Position numbers and translations under genes: made by a program. The notes beneath the pieces are model-generated. The model was not told the DNA's origin. It saw only the letters and a list, made by a program, of their open reading frames with translations, and searched no databases. Below are positions 7,105 through 18,186 of a DNA stretch of 19,567 nucleotides, one piece after another (position 1 is the stretch's first letter; each line of letters opens with the position of its first letter). Origin of the DNA: DAOTYX01 sp034434635 (lineage in GTDB: Bacteria > Chloroflexota > Anaerolineae > B4-G1 > DUEL01); the NCBI GenBank assembly GCA_034434635.1, contig DAOTYX010000201.1:1-19567 (forward strand). Reading direction: 5' to 3'.

Positions 7105-7791
7105 GTGACGCGGAGGCGCGGAGACACGGAGCCCCCTCTCCATCTCTCCCCGTCTCCGCGTCTCCGTGTCTCCGCGTCTTCCCCTCTCCTCGTCAACGTC
7201 GCGCTCCTGATCTTGCTGCTCCTCGTCCGCCCGCTGATCCCCTGGCATGTTGCGGACGTTGAGGAAGGTGCCCTGCACCCCCGTCTCCTCCCCACCCTCC
7301 CCTGCCCTCCTGCACTTTCTCCTCCTTCACATCCCCCCGATGGGCAGGTCACCGCTGCCGCTCTGGCCGACGTCACCGGTGACGGCCGGCCGGAGTGGCT
7401 GCTGGTCGTCTGGCGACCGTGGCGCGACTGGCCCATCCAGCGCTGGCGCGACACCCCCAGCCCCATCGCGGCCTTCCACGATGACGCCGGCCACAGTTGT
7501 CATCTCATCCTGCTCGACGCGGAGAGCGGGCGAGAAGTGTGGGCTGGCTCGGCTTTGCCCGCACCGCTGGCAGCGCTGGGTGTGGGAGACGTGGACGGGG
7601 ACAGGCGAAACGAATTGGTCACGCTGGAGGGGGAGTACACTGCCGGGCGCAGCCGCGCCACACAGGTGGACCTGTGGCACTGGAACGGCTTCGGCTTCAC
7701 CCTTGACTGGCGCTCTCCCCCCGGCCTTTTCCACCGCCTTTGCTTGACGGACGTGGATGGGGATGATATACTGGAAATCGTGGTCCGTTGA
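7105..7791 (+). CDS. Membrane-anchored VCBS/FG-GAP repeat-like protein
   Basis: A 228-residue protein of unknown function. After a basic N-terminus it has one hydrophobic segment (about 28-45), predicted here to be a signal anchor, so the rest should lie outside the membrane. Three calcium-binding DxDGDxxxE-type motifs follow, as in FG-GAP/VCBS beta-propeller blades: DVTGDGRPE (89-97), DVDGDRRNE (162-170) and DVDGDDILE (216-224). The protein stops four residues after the third motif, fewer blades than a full propeller needs, so it may be truncated or work as a multimer. The start is uncertain: GTG at 7105 has no convincing ribosome-binding site, yet no other good start lies before the hydrophobic segment. 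About the first 25 codons are built from intergenic-type repeat DNA. It directly follows etfA and precedes a DUF3160 lipoprotein gene, so both downstream products may act at the cell surface. Confidence 0.6.
   Translation: MTRRRGDTEPPLHLSPSPRLRVSASSPLLVNVALLILLLLVRPLIPWHVADVEEGALHPRLLPTLPCPPALSPPSHPPDGQVTAAALADVTGDGRPEWLLVVWRPWRDWPIQRWRDTPSPIAAFHDDAGHSCHLILLDAESGREVWAGSALPAPLAALGVGDVDGDRRNELVTLEGEYTAGRSRATQVDLWHWNGFGFTLDWRSPPGLFHRLCLTDVDGDDILEIVVR
7117..7176. repeat. Inverted repeat of GACGCGGAGACACGGAG type
   Basis: CGCGGAGACACGGAG at 7117-7131 is exactly complementary to CTCCGTGTCTCCGCG at 7162-7176, with a 30-base loop, and further GTCTCCGCG-like units surround it. It begins 24 bp after the etfA stop and overlaps the proposed 5' end of the VCBS-type gene. 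The related motif GGAGATACGG appears again near 10064. Confidence 0.88.
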
Positions 7792-7839
7792 GCAACCCCC
7801 GCCCGAGCAGTCGCCGGGCGCGCCAAGAGGAGGTGCCTG

Positions 7840-10053
7840 ATGAAGGCCAAACCCCTGTTCGCCCTTGCAGCGATTCTCCTCGTTGTGCTGGCCTGCGGCA
7901 TGCCCACCCCTCCGCCCGTCACCGCCCCACCGGTCACGGTGCCGCTGCCCACGGTGGTGGTCACCCCGATCTCTCCGCCTCCCGAAGCGCGTGGGCCGGG
8001 TTTCGCTGCGTACAACCCCATCCCTGTGACCCTGCCCCAGGTCTATCAGGGGTACACCCTGCCGGTGAACCTGGAAGAAGTGCGCAACGCAGGCAATTTC
8101 CCCTTCACCGCCAATCAGGCGGCCCTGCTGACCCAGAACGGCTTCGTCGTTGTCCCCGCCGAGTGGCTGGAGTTCTTCCAGGTCTATGAACAAAACCGCT
8201 ACAACGATACCCCCAGTTTCGTCACCACCGACGCAGTGTACCATCTCTACCACCTGCTGTTCGACAAGATGCTACGTGACCTGGAGCGGGAGCGCTTCGC
8301 GCCCGACATCGCTGCACTGACCCGCGCCTGTGTGGAAGAGGCCCAGGCACTCTACGGCCAACTGCGGGATACGTCCATGGAGCCCATCGCCCGGCGTGTC
8401 TGGGCTTACTTCGCCGTGGCCGACAACCTGATCAACCCCGACGCCACGGTTCCCGCCGAGGTCGCCGACCTGGTAGAAGGAGAACTGGCGCTGATCGAGG
8501 CCCATGACGGCCTCTTCGCCAGTCCCATCTTCAGCACCAACTGCCCTCAAGGCTGCAACCCGTGCGACACCAACCCTCCGGAGCCATGCCGGGGTCAGCC
8601 CTGTATGTGCGAGGACTACTCGCAGTACGCGCCACGCGGCCACTACACCCGCAGCGAACAACTCCAGCGCTACTTCCGGACGATGATGTGGTACGGACGC
8701 ATCAACATGCGCCTGCAATACCCCGACGAGACGCGCATGGCCCTGCTGATCACCTACATCCTGCGCAACGCCACGGTCAATGGCACGCCGGCCGCTGACG
8801 TCTGGGCACGGGTCTATGAACCCACCGTCTTCATCGTCGGCAAGGCGGACGATCTGGGGTTCCACGAGTACGGCGCGCTGTGGGACGGGGTCTTCGGCCC
8901 TTCCGCCGGCCCGGAAAGCATCGCTGACGACGGGCTGCTGCAGACCTTCATCGAGTCGGCCCGCCTCCTCCCGCCGCCGCAGATCAACTCGATGTGGGTC
9001 TACATCTGGGAGGATGAGGATCAGGTCACCCAGGGGTTTCGCTTCATGGGCCAGCGCTTCACCCTCGACGCCTACATCTTCGAACAACTGGTCTGGCGCG
9101 AGGTGGGCACGCCAGGCAATGAGCGATGGCTGCCCAGCGGCCTGGACGTGATGGCGGCGATGGGCTCCGACGAGGCATACGCCATCCTGGACGATATGGG
9201 AGAGACGGCGTACGCCAACTACCCGGAGCACATGGCCCAACTGCGGGAGCAGATCGGCGCGCTGCAGATGGACTCATGGACCCAGAACCTGTACTGGAAC
9301 TGGCTCTACGCCCTCCAGCCGCTTCTGGAGCCGCACGGCGAGCAGTATCCGGCCTTCATGCGCACCCAGGCCTGGACCCGTCGGGACCTGCACACGGCGC
9401 TGGGGTCATGGACCGAACTGAAGCACGACACAATCCTCTACGCCAAGCAGGTGATGGCAGAGATGGGCGGGGCAGCGCCGCCAGAACCGTCGCAGGGCTG
9501 GGTGGAACCGGATCCCGAAGCCTACGCCCGGCTGCTGGCGTTGACACGCATGACTTACGCAGGTCTGGAGAGCCGGGGACTGCTCAACGACAACACCGCC
9601 GCCAACCTCTCCAGTCTGGATGATTTGCTGTCCTTCCTGCTGGATGTCTCGCAGCGGGAACTGAACGGCCAGCCACTGACCTCGGAGGACTACGAGCGCA
9701 TCCACTACATCGGCGGGACGCTGGAAGCGATGACGCTGGCCGCCGCCGACCCGGAGGAGGGCGAGGGCCGGCCGTACTTCGACGAGGAGGACCAGGCCGC
9801 GCTGGTGGCCGATGTAGCCACGGACCCCAACGGCCGGGTGCTGGAGGAGGCCATCGGCCGCATCTTCGAAATCTACGTCGTCATCCCGGATGCAGCGGGG
9901 AACCTGCAGATCGCCCGCGGCGGGGTGTTCTCGTACTACGAGTTCCCCTGGCCAATGAGCGACCGGCTGACCGATGAGGCGTGGCGCGGGATGCTCGCCA
10001 CCGGACGAGCCCCGGAACAGCCCGTGTGGACGGCCAGTTTTGTAGCCCGGTAG
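7840..10053 (+). CDS. DUF3160 family lipoprotein
   Basis: A 737-residue exported protein of unknown function. Residues 1-18 form a signal peptide ending in VLAC, with Cys19 as the predicted lipid-modified residue, so it should be anchored on the outer face of the membrane. A Pro/Thr/Val-rich linker (about 21-50) leads to the globular domain. The segment FVTTDAVYHLYHLLFDKML (127-145) and the C-terminal GGVFSYYEFPWPMSDRLTDE are recognisable DUF3160 patterns, and the length fits the family. Residues 235-257 hold six cysteines (235, 239, 242, 250, 255, 257), which looks like an inserted loop able to form disulfides or bind a metal. The start has AGAGGAGGTG at 7826-7835, and the gene follows the VCBS-type gene by 48 bp. 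A perfect hairpin follows at 10081-10116. Confidence 0.85.
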   Translation: MKAKPLFALAAILLVVLACGMPTPPPVTAPPVTVPLPTVVVTPISPPPEARGPGFAAYNPIPVTLPQVYQGYTLPVNLEEVRNAGNFPFTANQAALLTQNGFVVVPAEWLEFFQVYEQNRYNDTPSFVTTDAVYHLYHLLFDKMLRDLERERFAPDIAALTRACVEEAQALYGQLRDTSMEPIARRVWAYFAVADNLINPDATVPAEVADLVEGELALIEAHDGLFASPIFSTNCPQGCNPCDTNPPEPCRGQPCMCEDYSQYAPRGHYTRSEQLQRYFRTMMWYGRINMRLQYPDETRMALLITYILRNATVNGTPAADVWARVYEPTVFIVGKADDLGFHEYGALWDGVFGPSAGPESIADDGLLQTFIESARLLPPPQINSMWVYIWEDEDQVTQGFRFMGQRFTLDAYIFEQLVWREVGTPGNERWLPSGLDVMAAMGSDEAYAILDDMGETAYANYPEHMAQLREQIGALQMDSWTQNLYWNWLYALQPLLEPHGEQYPAFMRTQAWTRRDLHTALGSWTELKHDTILYAKQVMAEMGGAAPPEPSQGWVEPDPEAYARLLALTRMTYAGLESRGLLNDNTAANLSSLDDLLSFLLDVSQRELNGQPLTSEDYERIHYIGGTLEAMTLAAADPEEGEGRPYFDEEDQAALVADVATDPNGRVLEEAIGRIFEIYVVIPDAAGNLQIARGGVFSYYEFPWPMSDRLTDEAWRGMLATGRAPEQPVWTASFVAR

Positions 10054-10080
10054 CGGGGGATACGGAGATACGGGGAAATG

Positions 10081-10116
10081 GAGACGGGGTGACGCACCTC
10101 CGCGTCACCCCGTCTC
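10081..10116. terminator. Probable bidirectional terminator hairpin between converging genes
   Basis: GAGACGGGGTGACGC at 10081-10095 pairs perfectly with GCGTCACCCCGTCTC at 10102-10116 across a six-base loop, ACCTCC. It lies in the 84-bp gap between the DUF3160 gene (plus) and rny (minus), where transcripts from both sides must end. There is no strong T tract on either side, so it may act with Rho or as an RNA 3'-end stabiliser. The surrounding GGAGATACGG/GTCTCCCC sequence resembles the repeat at 7117-7176. Confidence 0.65.
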
Positions 10117-10137
10117 GATGTCTCCCCTTCCCCGCAC

Positions 10138-11670
10138 CTACTTGGCGTACTCTTCCGCGCGCGTCTCGCGGATGACGGTCACCTTGATCTGGCCGGGGTA
10201 TTCCATCCCCTCCTCGATCTTGCGGGCTATGTCCCGTGAGAGCTGGATCGCTCCCAGGTCGTCTACCGCTTCCGGCTTGACGATGATGCGGATCTCCCGT
10301 CCGGCCTGGATGGCGTAGGTCTCCGCCACGCCCGGGAAGGAGGAGGCCAGTTCCTCCAGGGAGCGAATACGCTTGATGTAGTGCTCGAGGCTCTCCCGCC
10401 GGGCGCCCGGGCGCGCGCCGGAGATGGCATCCGCCGCCTCTACGACGATCGCCTCCAGCGACTGTTGCTCTACCTCATGGTGATGCGCCTCGATGCAGTG
10501 CACCACCTCCTCCGGCACGCCATACCGGCGACAGAGTTCGGCGCCGATAGCCGCGTGCGTCCCCTCCACCTCGAAGTCTACCGCCTTGCCGATGTCGTGC
10601 AGCAGGCCAGCCATACGGCAGACCTCGACGTTCGTCCCCAACTCGGCGGCCAGGAGCGCCGCCAGTTTGGCCGTCTCGATGGCGTGGGCGTGCTGGTTCT
10701 GACCGTAACTGGTGCGGAAGCGGAGTTGTCCCAGCAACTTGACCAGTTCGGGATGGAGACTGGGGACGCCGGCCTCGTAGACGGCCCGCTCCCCCTCCTC
10801 GCGGATCTGCTGTTCGACCTCCTTGCGCACGCTGGCCACGACCTTCTCGATGCGGCCAGGGTGGATGCGCCCATCGCTGACCAGCCGCTCCATCGCCCGT
10901 CGGCCCACCTCGCGCCGTACGGGATCGAACGAGGAGATGGTGATGGCCTCTGGCGTGTCGTCCACCACCACATCCACACCCACGGCTTGCTCGAAGGCGC
11001 GGATATTTCGACCACCGCGGCCGATGATCCGCCCCTTCAACTCATCCGATGAAAGGTCCACTGCCAGAACCGTCAGTTCGGCCACCTGCTCACTGGCCAT
11101 GCGCTGGATGACGGTGGTGAGGATCTTGCGAGCGCGTTGTTCTCCTTCCTCCCTGGCTTCCTGCTCGATCTCACGGATGATGCGCGCCATGTCCTGCCGC
11201 GCCTCGCCCTCCACGATAGACAACAGCTCCTGTTTGGCCTCCTCGCGCGTCATCTGCGCGACCTGCTCCAGCGCCTCGGTGCGCTTGGCCAGCAGTCGCT
11301 CCACCTCGTTCCGTTGTCGGTCCAGCACGCTCTGTCGCTTGGCCAGCGCCTGTTCGCGCCGGTCCAACTGCTCCTGCCGCTGGTCCAACTTCTCGCGGCG
11401 CTCCTGCAGCCGCTCCTCCTCCCGGCGCAGGTTGAGCCGCCAGCGGCCGATCTCTGCCTGCGCCTCGTCGCGAACCTGTACGACCTCGTCCTTGGCCCTC
11501 AGCACGATATCGCGGGCCTGGTTCTCCGCCTCCTCCAGGATTCTCGCCGCTTCCGCCTGCTTCTGGCGGAGCTGTTCCCTGCGGGTGAACTGAAAGAGAA
11601 AGTAACCCAGGGCCGCGCCAACGATCAGAGCCAGGAGGACGAGGGTGGCGGTCAAAACCCAGTTACCCAT
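10138..11670 (-). CDS. rny: Ribonuclease Y
   Basis: Membrane-anchored endoribonuclease that initiates mRNA decay. The product has 510 residues, the usual length. Domains in order: N-terminal transmembrane helix (about 5-28); a long charged coiled coil (about 30-195, rich in Glu, Arg and Gln); a KH RNA-binding domain with GRIIGRGGRNIRAFE (213-227); and an HD phosphodiesterase domain with QNQHAHAIETAKLA (324-337), the metal-binding LLHDIGKA (356-363), a further histidine group AHHHE (395-399) and EAADAISGARPGARRESLEH. It begins with ATG, with GGGGAG upstream, only three bases after the recX stop, so it is almost certainly co-transcribed with recX. This order, recA-recX-rny, occurs in several bacterial lineages. 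Confidence 0.96.
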   Translation of the reverse strand: MGNWVLTATLVLLALIVGAALGYFLFQFTRREQLRQKQAEAARILEEAENQARDIVLRAKDEVVQVRDEAQAEIGRWRLNLRREEERLQERREKLDQRQEQLDRREQALAKRQSVLDRQRNEVERLLAKRTEALEQVAQMTREEAKQELLSIVEGEARQDMARIIREIEQEAREEGEQRARKILTTVIQRMASEQVAELTVLAVDLSSDELKGRIIGRGGRNIRAFEQAVGVDVVVDDTPEAITISSFDPVRREVGRRAMERLVSDGRIHPGRIEKVVASVRKEVEQQIREEGERAVYEAGVPSLHPELVKLLGQLRFRTSYGQNQHAHAIETAKLAALLAAELGTNVEVCRMAGLLHDIGKAVDFEVEGTHAAIGAELCRRYGVPEEVVHCIEAHHHEVEQQSLEAIVVEAADAISGARPGARRESLEHYIKRIRSLEELASSFPGVAETYAIQAGREIRIIVKPEAVDDLGAIQLSRDIARKIEEGMEYPGQIKVTVIRETRAEEYAK

Positions 11671-11673
11671 TCG

Positions 11674-12321
11674 TCACTCCCCTTCTTCCGACGTCATTGT
11701 GAATGTATGCTCGCTGCCTGCCTGGCTGACGAGGGGTTCGATGATGTCGTAGGGGAAACCCCGCCGGCGCAGCAGGTCACCTAACTTACGGCGGAAAACT
11801 GCGGCGTCAAGGCCCCGCAGACGGCGGATCGCCGCTGCAGCAACCCGAGAGGCCGCCTTTTCCTCGTCATAATCGGACAGCACGTCTTCGATAATCGCCT
11901 CATCCACCCCCTTCTGCCGCAGTTCACGACGCAGGATAGCCTTACCCCGCGGGTTGAACTGGGCGCGATTTTCCACCCAATAACGGGCAAACTCCCGGTC
12001 GTCCACCAACCCCACGCCGCCCAGGCGTCCTAACGCCACCTCAACAGCGGCGGGGTCGTGGCCCTTGCGGCTCAACCGCGCTGCAATCTCCGCCCGGCTG
12101 CGCGGACGATAGGAGAGCAGGTCCATCCCTCGCTCAGCCGCCCGCTCCACCCCGTCCTGCTGGCGCAGGCGGACGATATCCTCATCCGACAGAAACTCCC
12201 CCACCCGCAGATGGGCCGCCGCGATGGCCGCCAACCCGAGGGCGAAGCGACCATCCACGTAGACGCTGACCCGCTGCGGGTTGCGCTTCTGCACCTTCAG
12301 AGCCGTGATCTGTCCACCCAT
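11674..12321 (-). CDS. recX: Regulatory protein RecX
   Basis: A small protein that binds RecA and modulates RecA filaments. The product has 215 residues and is all-helical by appearance. Recognisable parts are ITALKVQKRNPQRVSVYVDG at the N-terminus, LLSYRPRSRAEIAARLSRKG in the first RecX repeat, GLVDDREFARYWVENR, and RGKAILRRELRQKGVDEAII. The ATG at 12321 fits the family N-terminus, but it has no Shine-Dalgarno sequence because a terminator hairpin and its U tract lie directly ahead of it. The frame stays open for 59 more codons upstream (to a TTG at 12498), with no recognisable homology. It lies downstream of recA, separated by 245 bp, and upstream of rny by three bases. The residues after about 200 are a short polar tail. 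Confidence 0.88.
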   Translation of the reverse strand: MGGQITALKVQKRNPQRVSVYVDGRFALGLAAIAAAHLRVGEFLSDEDIVRLRQQDGVERAAERGMDLLSYRPRSRAEIAARLSRKGHDPAAVEVALGRLGGVGLVDDREFARYWVENRAQFNPRGKAILRRELRQKGVDEAIIEDVLSDYDEEKAASRVAAAAIRRLRGLDAAVFRRKLGDLLRRRGFPYDIIEPLVSQAGSEHTFTMTSEEGE

Positions 12322-12355
12322 AAAACAAGACGCCGTGGCCTGATCAGCCACGGCG
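12322..12355 (-). terminator. Rho-independent terminator/attenuator between recA and recX
   Basis: On the minus strand CGCCGTGGC and GCCACGGCG form a perfect 9-bp GC-rich stem (12331-12339 with 12347-12355) around a 7-base loop. TCTTGTTTT follows at 12330-12322, and the recX ATG begins at the very next base. It would end most recA transcripts and leave recX-rny dependent on read-through or another promoter. A partial terminator between recA and recX is known in Escherichia coli. The placement against the start codon is what stands out here. Confidence 0.82.
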
Positions 12356-12566
12356 CATGCCTGACATCCCCGGACAAAGCCGGCGGGAACGGCGCGATCC
12401 GCCTCTCGATATGCTCCGCCGACACGAAAAGGCAAAACTGCCGGCAAGTACCGGAAGCGATCCTGACGACTCGTTTCGTCCAGCCCGGCCAGGAACAACC
12501 CGGCAGGGTCGCTAACATGCGTAAACCGTGACTGATGCTCACGCCGGGGCGCGACGCTCTACGCCC
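12356..12566 (-). other. Unassigned spacer between recA and the recX terminator
   Basis: The 211 bases between the recA stop and the terminator hairpin contain no gene I can support. At the recA end, GGGGCG (12546-12551) can pair with CGCCCC (12562-12567) next to the stop codon. Part of the spacer is open in the recX frame, but the translated residues resemble nothing known. It would be the 3' untranslated region of recA mRNA, or it could hold a recX promoter. No clear -10/-35 pair was found. Confidence 0.4.
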
Positions 12567-13607
<1,041 letters not shown>

Positions 13608-13644
13608 GTTGCTACGTTGTCCTCCTTAGAGAAAGGCTACAAAT

Positions 13645-13673
13645 AGTGTACAACGGAAGAAGGGAAAATGCAA
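13645..13673 (-). promoter_or_regulatory. Probable recA promoter
   Basis: On the minus strand TTGCAT (13673-13668) and TACACT (13650-13645) are separated by 17 bases. They match the sigma-70 consensus at three and four of six positions. It sits about 40 bp upstream of the recA ATG and eight bases from the 9-bp repeat array. This is a moderate prediction from spacing and position only. Confidence 0.5.
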
Positions 13674-13680
13674 GTACCAA

Positions 13681-13857
13681 CACGAAAGCGCGAAAGGCGC
13701 GAAAGACACGAAAAGCGCGAAAGGCGCGAAAGGCGCGAAAGACACGAAGGCGCGAAAGACACGAAGGCGCGAAAGACACGAAAAGCGCGAAAGGCGCGAA
13801 AGGCGCGAAAGACGCGAAAGACGCGAAAGACGCGAAAGACACGAAAAGCACGAAAGG
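13681..13857. repeat. Array of twenty 8-9 bp CGCGAAAGR/CACGAAARG units
   Basis: The array divides cleanly into 20 units: seventeen of 9 bp (CGCGAAAGG, CGCGAAAGA, CACGAAAAG, CACGAAAGG) and three of 8 bp (CACGAAAG, CACGAAGG twice). CGCG and CACG types alternate in small blocks. Nearby blocks repeat as a larger unit, which suggests growth by slippage and segment duplication. The 8-bp units break the reading frame and no start signal is present, so the Lys/Arg-rich translations are not treated as genes. It fills the space between the ppdK terminator and the recA promoter. Confidence 0.95.
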
Positions 13858-13898
13858 CTAAAAGAAGACCTCCGGGGTTTCAGGCTCCCCGGAGGTCT
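13858..13898 (-). terminator. Rho-independent terminator of ppdK
   Basis: AGACCTCCGGGG (13866-13877) pairs perfectly with CCCCGGAGGTCT (13887-13898) across a 9-base loop. On the minus strand it begins eight bases after the ppdK stop codon, and the sequence past the stem is T-rich (TCTTTTA). Stem strength, position and T tract agree with an intrinsic terminator. Confidence 0.87.
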
Positions 13899-13905
13899 CT
13901 TCTGA

Positions 13906-16860
<2,955 letters not shown>

Positions 16861-16960
16861 GGTTCTCTACCTCCTGACATCAAGGACACGGATCTGGCAC
16901 GCTGGACTCAACCCGCGTCATTATTCTTAACAATTCCGAATGCCTGCGAAAGGCGGTCGG

Positions 16961-16988
16961 ATTATACCTTGCTTAGGGGGAAAGTCAA
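16961..16988 (-). promoter_or_regulatory. Strong sigma-70-type promoter of ppdK
   Basis: On the minus strand TTGACT (16988-16983) and a perfect TATAAT (16966-16961) are separated by 16 bases. Transcription would start near 16953, giving a leader of about 90 bases before the GTG. This is one of the two best consensus -10 matches in the window and indicates that ppdK is expressed independently of the glycosyltransferase group upstream. Confidence 0.78.
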
Positions 16989-17026
16989 ACCTCTGTTGAG
17001 TGGAGCCGAATCATCGGGTTACCCTG

Positions 17027-17041
17027 TGCCCTCCCGCAGGT
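17027..17041. repeat. 15-bp TGCCCTCCCGCAGGT copy
   Basis: This 15-mer recurs exactly at 19183-19197 in the same orientation. Here it lies in the 219-bp gap between ppdK and the glycosyltransferase gene; the other copy lies just upstream of rpiB, so the two flank the three-gene group. Apart from this copy and the ppdK promoter, I see nothing else definable in the gap. Confidence 0.7.
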
Positions 17042-17079
17042 TGGTGCGCTGGGGGTGAGGTGGACAGAGTGCCAGGTGG

Positions 17080-18177
17080 CTAGTCATTTGATCTGACATG
17101 ACGCTCGATGACCTGCAGCACTGTCCTGGCGCACTGCTGCCAGGAAAAGCGGTGCAGGTTAGCGGCGCCCCGTTCGACCAACGCCGCCCGCAGGCCCGGA
17201 TCGTCGGCCAGACGGCAGAGCGCGGCACTCCAGGCTGCGGTCTCCTCCGGGTGCAGCAGCAGCGCGCCGTCACCGGCAACCTCTGGCAGGCTGGAGGTAT
17301 TCGCGCAGGCCACCGGACAGCCGCAGGCCTGCGCCTCCAACACCGGCAGGCCGAAACCCTCGTAGAGGGAGGGGAAGACGAAGGCCAGCGCCCCGCTGAG
17401 CAGCGCGGCCTTGTCCGACGCAGGGACATAGCCGGGGAAGAGCACGCGCTGTTCCAGCCCCAAACGACGCACGTGGGCAAGGAGCGCTTCGCTCGACCAG
17501 CCACGTGGGCCGGCCAGAACCAGGGTGAGGTCGGGCCGGACGGCGGCGAAGGCGGTCACCAGGCGGATCAGGTTCTTGCGCGGCTGGAGCGTGCCCAGGT
17601 AGAGAAAGTAGTCGCCGGGGATACCGTAACGCGCCCTCACCGCCGCCAACACGGCGGGGTCGCGCACCGGCTGCAGTTCCTCGTCGTAGCCGGGATAGGC
17701 CACCGTGACCCGCTGGCCTTCCAGGCCGTAGCGGGTCATCAGGTCAGCCTTCGTCGCCTGGGAGTCGGCGATCACCTCGCTGGCGACGTACACGCTCCAA
17801 CGGGTGGAGAGGTCCAGATAGAGCCGCTGTCGCAGCGGGTGGGCCTGTGGGAAGTGCAGATAGCCCAGGTCGTGAACCGTGACCAGGCTCAACGGCGGGC
17901 GGACCGGCGGAAGGACGTGGGCGGGGACGAAGAGCAGATCGGGCGGATGGCGGGCCATCTCCCACGACAGGCGTACATGCGTCCACAGGCGGGGGAAAGG
18001 GATGACCCGTATCTCAGCGTCGGGGAAAGCATTGGGTGGAGGAGGAGTGCGAAAATAGAGCCGAAAGCGGTGCGGCGAGTCCAGCGCTAACAACGCGGCG
18101 ATGAGCCGCTGGGAGTAGGTTTCCGTGCCGGTCGGTCGAGGAGAGACCGCGCGGCTGGCGTCAATGCCGACCAGCAT
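17080..18177 (-). CDS. GT4-type glycosyltransferase (glycogen-synthase-like fold)
   Basis: A 365-residue GT-B glycosyltransferase, probably transferring a sugar from a nucleotide-sugar donor to a lipid or polysaccharide acceptor on the cytoplasmic side. The N-terminus MLVGIDASRA, with RPTGTETYSQRLIAAL, is the usual acceptor-side start. HDLGYLHFP (102-110) and ADSQATKADL (137-146) follow. The donor domain begins FLYLGTLQPRKN (191-202), and the EX7E retaining motif is EGFGLPVLE (273-281) in FPSLYEGFGLPVLEAQACG. It looks like mannosyltransferase-type members, but donor and acceptor cannot be fixed. Start at ATG nine bases after the stop of the upstream membrane-protein gene. There is no clear Shine-Dalgarno sequence, so coupled translation is likely. 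It is the third gene of the rpiB group. Confidence 0.88.
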   Translation of the reverse strand: MLVGIDASRAVSPRPTGTETYSQRLIAALLALDSPHRFRLYFRTPPPPNAFPDAEIRVIPFPRLWTHVRLSWEMARHPPDLLFVPAHVLPPVRPPLSLVTVHDLGYLHFPQAHPLRQRLYLDLSTRWSVYVASEVIADSQATKADLMTRYGLEGQRVTVAYPGYDEELQPVRDPAVLAAVRARYGIPGDYFLYLGTLQPRKNLIRLVTAFAAVRPDLTLVLAGPRGWSSEALLAHVRRLGLEQRVLFPGYVPASDKAALLSGALAFVFPSLYEGFGLPVLEAQACGCPVACANTSSLPEVAGDGALLLHPEETAAWSAALCRLADDPGLRAALVERGAANLHRFSWQQCARTVLQVIERHVRSND

Positions 18178-18186
18178 AGAGGCCGG

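Noticed and set aside
5857..7278. Long minus-strand frame opposite etfA
   Set aside because: It is antisense to etfA, lacks a ribosome-binding site and recognisable motifs, and is typical of GC-rich coding sequence.
12322..12498. 59-codon N-terminal extension of RecX
   Set aside because: The open frame crosses a strong terminator hairpin and begins at a TTG with no supporting signal. The RecX family N-terminus fits the ATG at 12321.
13608..13680. LexA/SOS operator in the recA promoter region
   Set aside because: I found no convincing match to the Gram-positive GAAC-N4-GTTC type or the E. coli CTGT-N8-ACAG type in this stretch.
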